A stretch of 10,497 nt of DNA from an uncultured Clostridia bacterium (GTDB lineage Bacteria > Bacillota > Clostridia > JAAYHZ01), in NCBI GenBank assembly GCA_937894465.1, contig CALCRE010000121.1, positions 1 through 10,497 on the forward strand. The letters run 5' to 3'. A model generated the notes under the pieces. It was not told where the DNA came from. It saw only the letters and a list, made by a program, of their open reading frames with translations, and did not search any database. Below, piece after piece: positions 1 to 6,634 of this stretch. The position numbers and the translations under genes are program-made. How positions within the stretch are numbered: the stretch's first letter is position 1; the number at the start of each line of letters is the position of its first letter.

Positions 1-1
1 C

Positions 2-43
2 GGACAGGCTATCAATGTAACCGGTGGCCAAGAAATGAGATAA
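2..43 (+). CDS. Probable C-terminal end of an upstream operon gene (partial)
   Basis: One forward frame stays open from the window edge and closes with TAA at 41-43. It would encode a 13-residue tail, GQAINVTGGQEMR. The stop lies 5 nt before the ATG of the PHP gene, which is the tight spacing seen throughout this operon, so I read it as the end of the preceding gene. The fragment is too short to identify. From the pathway, a ketose-forming sugar isomerase would be a natural candidate, but nothing in these residues shows that. A second frame, in phase with the PHP gene, is also open to the window edge, so the assignment is tentative. Confidence 0.3.
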   Translation, partial: GQAINVTGGQEMR

Positions 44-48
44 CAGGC

Positions 49-1338
49 ATGGACGATGTAAAAATCATGGAACAATTGAATCATGCGGATCAAAAGGCCC
101 GCTTGGAAGGATTGGAAAATTGGATCCAAAACCATGTGTCGGGATCTGTTGATCATGAGTTTGTGGATGTTAACAATCATATTCACACATGGTATTCATT
201 TTCTCCCTACTCTCCGACAAAGGCCGTTATGATGGCGGTAAAAGCGGGATTGGCTACAGCCGGCATCATGGATCACGATTCTGTCGCCGGTGTACAAGAA
301 TTTTTACAAGCCGGTCAAATTGCAGGATTGCCTGTGACTTGCGGGATGGAGCTGCGAGTCAGCATGAAAAATACAGGTTTAGTAGGCAAAAGAATCAACA
401 ATCCGGACCAAATTGATGTTGCATATATGGCGATTCACGGAATTCCTCACAATCGTTTGCAGAACGTTGCGGAATTTTGTAAACCCATATTTGAGCAAAG
501 GGAAATTCGCAATCGTAAAATGATCCGAAGAATCAATGAGATCACCGGAGTATATATCGGTGAAATGGATTATGACAAGGATGTTCTTCCTTTATCCAAA
601 GCTCATGAAGGTGGCAGTGTTACGGAAAGACACTTGTTGTTCGCATTAGCAGGCAAGATGATGTCCGTATTTGGAAAAGGGCCAAAGGTGACTGCATTTT
701 TACAAGATCAAATGGAGCTATATTTAAGCAATAAAAATGTGGCTTTTCTGGACGATCCGGACAACCTTTATTACCAATATGATTTATTAGGAACACTAAA
801 GAGCGGTTTGGTAGAAAGATTCTATATTCCCGCTAATGACATTGAATGTCCCGATGTGAAAGAGGTTTTAGGATTTGTCGACGAAATCGGTGCCGTATCG
901 GCGTATGCATATCTGGGAGATGTCAAAGATTCGGTGACCGGGGATAAGAAGGCGCAAACATTTGAGGACGGCTATTTGAATGAACTGTTTTCAGAATTGA
1001 AGAGGCTGGGCTTTCACGCCGTAACATATATGCCTTCCAGAAACACGCTCCAACAATTACAAAGAGTAAAAATCTTGTGCAACACATTCGGCTTGGCGGA
1101 AATAAGCGGAGAAGATATTAATTCTCCCAGACAGAAATTTATATGCACAGCATTAAGGGATGAAAAGTTTCAAAACCTGATTCGATCCACATATGCTTTA
1201 ATTCAGCATGAGTATATGGCTACCCTGGACAAGAGTCTGTCTCTTTTTTCGAAGGAGTCGATATCCAAGGTTCCTGACTTAAAAAAGCGGGTGGATCAGT
1301 ATGCACAACAATTTTTAGATAGGAGGTCGTCGACTTGA
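49..1338 (+). CDS. PHP-domain metal-dependent hydrolase in sugar operon
   Basis: A 429-aa protein with an N-terminal PHP domain, the fold of DNA polymerase III alpha N-termini, histidinol phosphatase and other metal-dependent phosphoesterases. The metal-binding motifs are visible: H44-I-H46 followed by a Ser-rich turn, D75-H76-D77, and G-M-E101 near the end of the third strand. A late acidic motif, GEDINSP (354-360), stands where PHP proteins usually carry a final Asp-x-His. A helical region of roughly residues 130-290 between these parts matches nothing I know. There is no signal peptide, so it is probably cytoplasmic. The start is the ATG at 49. No strong ribosome binding site precedes it, and an in-frame ATG at 67 is an alternative. 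The stop overlaps the next start by 4 nt. The neighbours suggest a phosphosugar or related substrate, but this is inference. The PHP assignment is firm; the substrate is unknown. Confidence 0.85.
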   Translation: MDDVKIMEQLNHADQKARLEGLENWIQNHVSGSVDHEFVDVNNHIHTWYSFSPYSPTKAVMMAVKAGLATAGIMDHDSVAGVQEFLQAGQIAGLPVTCGMELRVSMKNTGLVGKRINNPDQIDVAYMAIHGIPHNRLQNVAEFCKPIFEQREIRNRKMIRRINEITGVYIGEMDYDKDVLPLSKAHEGGSVTERHLLFALAGKMMSVFGKGPKVTAFLQDQMELYLSNKNVAFLDDPDNLYYQYDLLGTLKSGLVERFYIPANDIECPDVKEVLGFVDEIGAVSAYAYLGDVKDSVTGDKKAQTFEDGYLNELFSELKRLGFHAVTYMPSRNTLQQLQRVKILCNTFGLAEISGEDINSPRQKFICTALRDEKFQNLIRSTYALIQHEYMATLDKSLSLFSKESISKVPDLKKRVDQYAQQFLDRRSST

Positions 1339-2816
1339 AAACCTTGGCTTTTGATTTCGGTGCAAGTAGCGGTAGGGCGATTTTATCGAAATTCGATGGA
1401 GATAAAATCTCTTTGCATGAAATTCATCGTTTTTCCAATGATCCGGTGATGTTCACCGGTACATTGTATTGGGACGTTTTACGATTAATGAACGAAATGA
1501 AAACTGCATTGATTTGCTGTAAACAAGAAGGACATGGGGATTTGAAGTCTGTAGCGTCGGATACTTGGGGAGTGGATTTCGGATTGTTGGATAAAAACGG
1601 GTCATTGATATCCAATCCGGTTCACTACAGAGACACAAGAACCGACGGCATGCAGGAAGAAGCTGCGAAAATCATACCGGATCGAGCTTTTTACGAAAGC
1701 ACAGGAATCCAATTTATGAAGCTGAACACTGTGTATCAGCTGATGTCTATGGGAAGAACCCAACCGGAATTGTTGGAGCTTGCGGATAAATTGTTGTTTA
1801 TGCCGGATTTATTCAACTATTATTTGACCGGCGAAAAGCTATGTGAATACTCCATTGCCAGTACTTCGCAAATGATGGATGCAAGAAAAAAGGATTGGGA
1901 TCGTGCATTGTTGCAAAAGTTGGGGATCAACGTTGGTTTACTCGGAGATATAGTACCTTCCGGTACATTGGCAGGATCGTTATCAAAGCAAATGTGCCAA
2001 GGGACAGGTCTAAAGGATGTCCAGGTGATCGCCGTGGGAGGTCATGATACGGCTAGTGCGGTGCTTGCCGTTCCGGCTATGAAGGAACATTTTGCATACA
2101 TAAGCTCGGGAACATGGTCCTTGTTAGGAACAGAATGTCCGGATCCTGTGATCAATGATACCACCTTCGGATTAAACTATACCAATGAGGGAGGATTCGG
2201 CGGTAGGATCCGATTGTTGAAAAACATCATGGGCTTATGGATTTTACAAGAGAGCAAACGACAATGGGAATTGGAGACAGGTCCCGTTCCTTTTGATTTA
2301 TTAGATGCTGAAGCTGAAAAAGCTCAACCTTTTTATGCTTTTATCGATCCGGATGACGGATTGTTCTATGAACCCGGAGATATGCCTTCGCGTATTCAGC
2401 AATATTGCAAAAACACCGGTCAAAGGATTCCTGAAACGAAAGGGCAAATCACCCGTTGCATCATGGAAAGCCTGGCTATGAAATATCGCTATGCATTCAC
2501 GGCATTGGAAGAGATACGAGGGGTTGAGTTTGACAGTCTCCATATTGTGGGAGGCGGATGTAAGAACACGATTTTATTGCGTTTTACGGCTTCCGCTTTA
2601 GGAAAACCGGTCATTGCCGGACCGGTGGAAGCAACGGCAGCAGGGAATGTAGCAGGTCAGCTGATCTGCTTAGGAGAATTAAAGGATATTGCCCAGGCAA
2701 GGGAAATGATTCTGCGTTCATTCGAACCGAAAATCATCGAACCTTCCCGAACCCGAGAATGGGATGCGGCATATGAGACATTTTTAAATGTGACAGGTGT
2801 AGGAGGAAGTTTATGA
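1335..2816 (+). CDS. rhaB: Rhamnulokinase-type FGGY carbohydrate kinase
   Basis: A 493-aa kinase of the FGGY family, normal length for rhamnulokinase (E. coli RhaB is about 489 aa). It would phosphorylate L-rhamnulose, or a related 1-deoxy-type ketose such as L-fuculose, at O1 using ATP. The N-terminus shows the RhaB-like FDFGASSGRA phosphate-binding loop (residues 7-16). The middle shows GGHDTASA with D238 as the likely catalytic base, almost the same number as the Asp of E. coli RhaB. The C-terminal half has GGGCKN followed by an alanine/glycine-rich adenosine-binding segment, PVEATAAGN. Translation starts at a TTG, supported by AGGAGGT at 1321-1327, 7 nt upstream. The start overlaps the PHP stop (TTGA), so the two genes are probably translationally coupled. 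The family call is firm. Rhamnulose rather than fuculose or another ketose is the likely but unproved substrate. Confidence 0.88.
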   Translation: MKTLAFDFGASSGRAILSKFDGDKISLHEIHRFSNDPVMFTGTLYWDVLRLMNEMKTALICCKQEGHGDLKSVASDTWGVDFGLLDKNGSLISNPVHYRDTRTDGMQEEAAKIIPDRAFYESTGIQFMKLNTVYQLMSMGRTQPELLELADKLLFMPDLFNYYLTGEKLCEYSIASTSQMMDARKKDWDRALLQKLGINVGLLGDIVPSGTLAGSLSKQMCQGTGLKDVQVIAVGGHDTASAVLAVPAMKEHFAYISSGTWSLLGTECPDPVINDTTFGLNYTNEGGFGGRIRLLKNIMGLWILQESKRQWELETGPVPFDLLDAEAEKAQPFYAFIDPDDGLFYEPGDMPSRIQQYCKNTGQRIPETKGQITRCIMESLAMKYRYAFTALEEIRGVEFDSLHIVGGGCKNTILLRFTASALGKPVIAGPVEATAAGNVAGQLICLGELKDIAQAREMILRSFEPKIIEPSRTREWDAAYETFLNVTGVGGSL

Positions 2817-3181
2817 AAGATGTAGGAAGTAAAGTTTGGCTGATTCCGGATGCGTATTATCCGAAAGAAAGCAGAGGAAAATTTCATAGTCATGACGCAG
2901 TATGTGTTTTAAATCCCGGAAAAGAGGACGCTCAAATCACAATGACGTTATATTTCGAAGATCATGAGAAAATGGAAGGGTTAAAAGCGGTTTGCAAAGC
3001 TGAAAGAACCAATCACATCCGTATGGATAAAATCAGGTTTTGTGATGGCAAAGGTGTACCCCGTGGAGTCCCCTATGCCATCATGGTGGAAAGCAATGTA
3101 AATATTATCGTGCAGTATAGCCGAATGGATACCACTCAAGCCGAAATGGCGTTAATGACAACCATGGCTTATCCGTTGTAG
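2813..3181 (+). CDS. ASRT-superfamily protein (sensory rhodopsin transducer-like)
   Basis: A 122-aa, all-beta-looking protein matching the Anabaena sensory rhodopsin transducer family (Pfam name 'Sensory rhodopsin transducer'). What I recognise is the N-terminal KVWLIPDAYYP, then FHSHDAVCVLNPG, the strand with TLYFEDHE, an RTNHIRMDK segment, the PRGVPYA turn, and a C-terminal VQYSRMDTTQAEMALMTTMAYP. The Anabaena protein binds a photoreceptor. Family members in heterotrophs have been predicted to bind small molecules, sugars in particular, and occur beside carbohydrate genes. There is no rhodopsin in this window. The ATG overlaps the kinase stop (ATGA), with AGGAGG at 2801-2806. It has no signal peptide or membrane segment, so it is cytoplasmic. 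A role as a sugar or sugar-phosphate binding protein acting with the kinase and aldolase is inference. The family assignment is strong. Confidence 0.85.
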   Translation: MKDVGSKVWLIPDAYYPKESRGKFHSHDAVCVLNPGKEDAQITMTLYFEDHEKMEGLKAVCKAERTNHIRMDKIRFCDGKGVPRGVPYAIMVESNVNIIVQYSRMDTTQAEMALMTTMAYPL

Positions 3182-3195
3182 GAAAGGAATCATTT

Positions 3196-4230
3196 ATGAG
3201 TTTGGAAGTTTTTAAAGAACTGGCCGGGCTTTCTACGACAATCGGAAAACAACCTGATTTCGTGCAAAGCGGCGGTGGAAATACGTCCGTCAAGTTCGGA
3301 AACGGTTTGATGGCAATAAAGGCAAGCGGATGTAGGTTGAGTGAAATGACTGCCGACAAAGGCTTTGTGGTGATCAATCAACAAGCGGTCAAAGAATACT
3401 TCGATCGGGTGGACATGTCCTCCGGAACGGATTACGAAAAAGACGCCGTCGAGTTTGTCAATAACAATATTGTGGACTTTCCGGGGATTGCAAAAATGCG
3501 TCCCTCGGTAGAGGCTCCGTTTCATTCGTTTTTAAAATGTGTAGTGATTCATTCTCATTCGGTATATGCTAATATCTTGTGTTGCTCATCGGAAGGTGAA
3601 TCGTTGGCTTCGAGAATTTTTGAGGAGGAACTATTTATTTGGATTCCTTATGTCAATCCGGGTTTTACACTTTCTTGGGTCATAAAGAAAGCGGTTGATG
3701 AAAGGGTTGAGAAAACCGGAGTTTTCCCAAAAGTCATTTTCATGCAAAATCATGGTGTGATCGTGTCGGAGGATACATCTTCCTCTTGTATTGCATTACA
3801 TGAAGAAGTCAACCGTAAAATCATTGATTTCTTTCAATTACCCATGCCTTATCCCGCCCCAAGTATTCAAAAAGTCAATGAGGGACAATACAAAAGCACC
3901 GGGGAGTTGGTGACCTCTTTGTTCGACATGTCCAAAGCAAATTACGAATATTTGGATCATTATGCATTGTATCCGGATCAGTTGGTGTATCTAAATAAGT
4001 CTTTTGCACTAAAGGATCGGAAAATATTAGTTGAAGTTAATAAGGAAGTGCTGTATAATGCAAGTGAAAGAGAGGCATCCGGTATAGAAGATACATTGGC
4101 TGCTTATCTTTATGTACTAGATATCATATCGAAATTAAAGTTGAACGTCAGCGTATTGAACGACGAACAAAAAGCATTTATCTATGGATGGGAAATCGAA
4201 CAGTACAGATTAAAACAAGCAGGGGGATAA
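3196..4230 (+). CDS. Class II aldolase/adducin-family sugar-phosphate aldolase
   Basis: A 344-aa class II (zinc) aldolase domain protein. It would cleave a ketose-1-phosphate such as rhamnulose-1-P or fuculose-1-P to DHAP and lactaldehyde. Visible motifs are the phosphate-binding GGGNTS (26-31), KASG (42-45), the putative catalytic glutamate E106 in PSVEAPFH, zinc ligands H119 and H121 in HSHS, and the third ligand H186 in QNHGV. The gap between E106 and H119 is 13 residues, against 19 in E. coli FucA. That is closer to my recollection of the aldolase half of the bifunctional aldolase/dehydrogenase proteins of rhamnose pathways, but the dehydrogenase half is absent here. About 110 C-terminal residues after the aldolase core are not recognisable to me. 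The start has GGAAAGG at 3181-3187 and lies 14 nt after the ASRT stop. It is the last gene of the operon. The fold is sure; the exact substrate is not. Confidence 0.83.
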   Translation: MSLEVFKELAGLSTTIGKQPDFVQSGGGNTSVKFGNGLMAIKASGCRLSEMTADKGFVVINQQAVKEYFDRVDMSSGTDYEKDAVEFVNNNIVDFPGIAKMRPSVEAPFHSFLKCVVIHSHSVYANILCCSSEGESLASRIFEEELFIWIPYVNPGFTLSWVIKKAVDERVEKTGVFPKVIFMQNHGVIVSEDTSSSCIALHEEVNRKIIDFFQLPMPYPAPSIQKVNEGQYKSTGELVTSLFDMSKANYEYLDHYALYPDQLVYLNKSFALKDRKILVEVNKEVLYNASEREASGIEDTLAAYLYVLDIISKLKLNVSVLNDEQKAFIYGWEIEQYRLKQAGG

Positions 4231-4266
4231 TAGTTTAGGAAATCCAGGGGGAATTTTTGAGGATAT

Positions 4267-4296
4267 TTGTATAAAATCCTCGTAATATAGTATAAT
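4267..4296 (+). promoter_or_regulatory. Candidate sigma-A promoter upstream of rho / leader RNA
   Basis: A perfect -10 hexamer TATAAT lies at 4291-4296. A weak -35 candidate, TTGTAT (4267-4272, matching TTGACA at its first three positions), is 18 nt upstream. Transcription would begin near 4303, just before the structured segment, giving an RNA of about 310 nt to the rho start. The -35 element sits in the loop of the small inverted repeat 4259-4281. The -10 is convincing by itself; the -35 is not. Confidence 0.5.
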
Positions 4297-4302
4297 TGGT
4301 AT

Positions 4303-4526
4303 ATATACAAATTAAGATCCATATGATAGAATTAAATTGAACATTAGAAAACCTCCTTAGCATTGCTTTTGGTTGGTTTCTCTTAATGGAAAGGTGTCTA
4401 AATACTCGACCTCGAAATAATCCGTGTACGGATTTGCGATGAGGATCTTGCGTTAATCCATAAGGCAGGTTGCTAATAGAGACTTTAAGTTTTAGTTTTC
4501 AAAACAAGATAGAACTTTCTGTTTTT
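4303..4526 (+). ncRNA. Candidate structured RNA: rho leader or 6S-like small RNA
   Basis: Several complementary segments nest inside one another. GAAAAC 4347-4352 pairs with GTTTTC 4495-4500. CTC 4353-4355 pairs with GAG 4479-4481. TTAGC 4357-4361 pairs with GCTAA 4472-4476. CTTTTGG 4366-4372 pairs with CCATAAG 4458-4464 (one mismatch). CCTC 4410-4413 pairs with GAGG 4441-4444, enclosing a perfect hairpin AATCCG-TGTA-CGGATT at 4419-4434. The result is a long interrupted rod with internal loops, the general layout of 6S RNA, though I do not recognise a definite 6S consensus or a known riboswitch core. The 5' boundary is placed from the TATAAT. The 3' boundary is placed at a T-run (4522-4526) after an AT-rich weak stem (AAGTT 4487-4491 with AACTT 4513-4517) and is uncertain. 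It may simply be the 5' leader of rho. Confidence 0.35.
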
Positions 4527-4616
4527 CCGGGGTTATACCAAAATTGATATCATGCATTACTAAGTAATTCAAAATATAGTTTCATAAAGGAATACAAAAA
4601 TTTAAGGTGGTGTCGT

Positions 4617-6470
4617 ATGCAAAGAAGTGATTTGCAGAAGAAGAAGTTAGAAGATTTGCGATATATTGCAAAAATGATGGAGATTAAATCTATTACGAAA
4701 TACCGTAAAAATGAATTGGTAGACAAGATCATTGAAAAAGGTATGAGTAATGTTGCCAGTGCTCCGGATGCTTCTTCACCTCTGACAAAGGAAGACAAGC
4801 CCGAAGCGGACATGAGCTTGGGTACCGTGCCTGAGGGCATAGAAAAAGAAAAAAAAGATAAAGAACCGAAAAAGGGTATTGTCGATGAGGAAACTCGCGA
4901 TTTATATACGGAAGTGGAAACCGAAGAAATGGAAGAAATGCAAATGTCAGATGAACCTCCTTCGGAATCGGAGGAAGAAGTACAATCACCTCCCTCCGAA
5001 AACAAGCCTGCTACCGATGAAGCTTCCTTGTCCGGTGTTAAAGAGAAATTAACCGGAAAACTGTACCGGCATGACAGTGAACAGTCAGCCAAGTTCCAAG
5101 AAAAACGTACGATAGGAAACAGGATACCCCAGTCACCGGAAGATTCTCTGACCATTGTAGGACGTCCAAAACCCAAAGGAAAGTTCCAAGGGAAAGGTGT
5201 ATATAAGACAAGAGACAGAAAACAAGATAATAACAGTAACAACAGCAATAACAATAACAATGTGCATACTGCTTCACAAACCGATATTGAATTTAAGGAA
5301 AAGATCGAAGACAAGTACTTTGAAAATGAAGAGCAGGTGGATGGTGTTTTGGAGGTGTTGCCGGATGGTTACGGATTCCTGCGATCGGAAAACTATTTAT
5401 CAGGTCCGGATGATATTTATGTCTCACCGTCTCAAATTCGCAAGATGAATTTAAAAACCGGAGATCATATTGTAGGCAAAGGAAGAACACCGAAGTCCGG
5501 TGAAAAGTTCCAAGCGTTGCTACAAGTCACTTCAGTGAACGGCGACAACCCGGAAGTTGCCGCAAAAAGAATCCCCTTTAAGGATTTAACGCCTATTTTC
5601 CCGGAAGAAAGATTGACATTGGAGCGGGATGAAAAGGATTTGTCCACTCGCCTTATTGATTTGTTCGCGCCTATCGGAAGAGGGCAAAGAGGCATGATCG
5701 TTTCACCGCCGAAAGCAGGTAAGACCATGCTTTTAAAGAAGATAGCAAACTCGATTACTCATAACCATAAAGATGTTCATCTGATCGTATTGCTCATCGA
5801 CGAGCGACCTGAGGAAGTCACCGACATGCAAAGATCAATCAATGGTGAAATATTGTACTCCACTTTCGATCAATTGCCTGAAAACCATATCAAAGTAGCG
5901 GAAATGGTATTAAAGAGGGCAGAGCGTCTTGTAGAACAAAAAAAAGATGTGGTTATTTTATTGGATAGTATCACCAGATTGGCTCGTGCATATAATCTGA
6001 CCATTCCTCCTACGGGCAGGACATTGTCAGGAGGGTTGGATCCCGGTGCATTACACAGTCCGAAAAGATTTTTCGGTGCGGCAAGAAACATTGAATTCGG
6101 TGGCAGCTTAACCGTCATTGCAACGGCTTTGGTTGATACCGGTAGCAGGATGGACGATGTCATATATGAAGAATTTAAAGGAACCGGTAATATGGAGCTT
6201 CATTTGGATCGTAAATTGGCTGAAAAACGTATTTTCCCTGCCATTGACATTAACAAATCAGGAACAAGACGTGAAGAATTGTTATTGTCAAAAAAGGAAT
6301 TGGAAAGCATCTGGACGATACGCAAAGCTATGGGCAATATGGGTACTGCAGAGGTCACAGAAATATTACTTGGCAAATTGCAAAAAACAAAAGCCAATGC
6401 AGATTTTTTAGCAACCATTAATACCAACTTTATCGACAAAGGTTATCAAGAAAGTTTGAAAACGCTGTAA
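4617..6470 (+). CDS. rho: Transcription termination factor Rho with large N-terminal insertion
   Basis: A hexameric RNA-dependent ATPase/translocase that ends transcription. The 617 aa exceed the 420-430 aa of E. coli or B. subtilis Rho. Residues 1-45 form the Rho N-terminal helical domain (LEDLRYIAKMM, KNELVDKIIEKG). Residues about 46-235 are a low-complexity insertion, acidic first (runs of E and D around 90-130), then basic, ending in an Asn-rich tract, N205-N215. The RNA-binding cold-shock-like domain follows at about 242-310, with GYGFLR (251-256) and DDIYVSPSQIRK. The ATPase core has Walker A SPPKAGKT (363-370) and Walker B VVILLD450, then the LSGGLDPGAL and GTGNMELHLDRKLAEKRIFPA segments that line the RNA channel. 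No catalytic motif looks damaged. The start is the ATG 6 nt after AAGGTGG. Regulation by its own structured leader is plausible but unproved. Confidence 0.97.
   Translation: MQRSDLQKKKLEDLRYIAKMMEIKSITKYRKNELVDKIIEKGMSNVASAPDASSPLTKEDKPEADMSLGTVPEGIEKEKKDKEPKKGIVDEETRDLYTEVETEEMEEMQMSDEPPSESEEEVQSPPSENKPATDEASLSGVKEKLTGKLYRHDSEQSAKFQEKRTIGNRIPQSPEDSLTIVGRPKPKGKFQGKGVYKTRDRKQDNNSNNSNNNNNVHTASQTDIEFKEKIEDKYFENEEQVDGVLEVLPDGYGFLRSENYLSGPDDIYVSPSQIRKMNLKTGDHIVGKGRTPKSGEKFQALLQVTSVNGDNPEVAAKRIPFKDLTPIFPEERLTLERDEKDLSTRLIDLFAPIGRGQRGMIVSPPKAGKTMLLKKIANSITHNHKDVHLIVLLIDERPEEVTDMQRSINGEILYSTFDQLPENHIKVAEMVLKRAERLVEQKKDVVILLDSITRLARAYNLTIPPTGRTLSGGLDPGALHSPKRFFGAARNIEFGGSLTVIATALVDTGSRMDDVIYEEFKGTGNMELHLDRKLAEKRIFPAIDINKSGTRREELLLSKKELESIWTIRKAMGNMGTAEVTEILLGKLQKTKANADFLATINTNFIDKGYQESLKTL
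5229..5261 (+). repeat. AAC/AAT-rich triplet tract inside rho
   Basis: Eleven consecutive codons are AAT, AAC, AGT or AGC and encode NNSNNSNNNNN (rho residues 205-215). The tract is nearly a trinucleotide repeat of AAY with two one-base variants to AGY. It can therefore vary in length by replication slippage without breaking the frame. It lies at the end of the disordered insertion and before the RNA-binding domain, so length changes should be tolerated. Confidence 0.75.
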
Positions 6471-6634
6471 AAAACCTTTTCGAAACCCTTGCATAAATTG
6501 TTTTGATATGTTACTATTCTATTTGCTTGCTTTTAAGCTGTTTTTGTGGTTGTATAAAAGATAAAAACCATGTAAAACCGGTTGATTATATTTGGGTATG
6601 TCCCTTTATTTGGACAAGAGAGGTGAAATAGATC

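Larger units (their letters stand above)
4231..4616 (+). other. Intergenic region before rho: promoter plus structured RNA, no clear gene
   Basis: This 386-nt gap separates the sugar operon from rho. Its first part holds a 6-bp inverted repeat (GAGGAT at 4259-4264, ATCCTC at 4276-4281) and a TATAAT promoter. Its middle holds the nested complementary segments described separately. Its end is AT-rich and carries the rho ribosome binding site, AAGGTGG, at 4604-4610. I see no strong U-tract terminator for the upstream operon. The only in-frame ATG ORF I noticed is 18 codons (4386-4442), without a good ribosome binding site. Confidence 0.6.

Noticed and set aside
189..416. 75-codon forward frame inside the PHP gene
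   Set aside because: It lies out of frame within a protein with clear PHP metal motifs and has no ribosome binding site.
3190..3525. 111-codon minus-strand open frame opposite the aldolase start
   Set aside because: The forward strand has clear aldolase motifs over the same bases. The reverse product has no recognisable features.
4259..4290. Intrinsic terminator for the sugar operon
   Set aside because: The stem is only 6 bp and is followed by GTAATAT rather than a T-run; it sits on a promoter.
4303..4616. Known riboswitch or T-box before rho
   Set aside because: I looked for the conserved cores of T-box, SAM, TPP, FMN, cobalamin, lysine, purine and cyclic-di-GMP elements and saw none. It is therefore reported only as an unassigned structured RNA.
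4550..5314. 254-codon open frame on the minus strand opposite rho, with a long leucine run
   Set aside because: It is antisense to the low-complexity insertion of rho. The leucine run is just the complement of the AAY triplet tract, and the frame has no ribosome binding site or recognisable domain.
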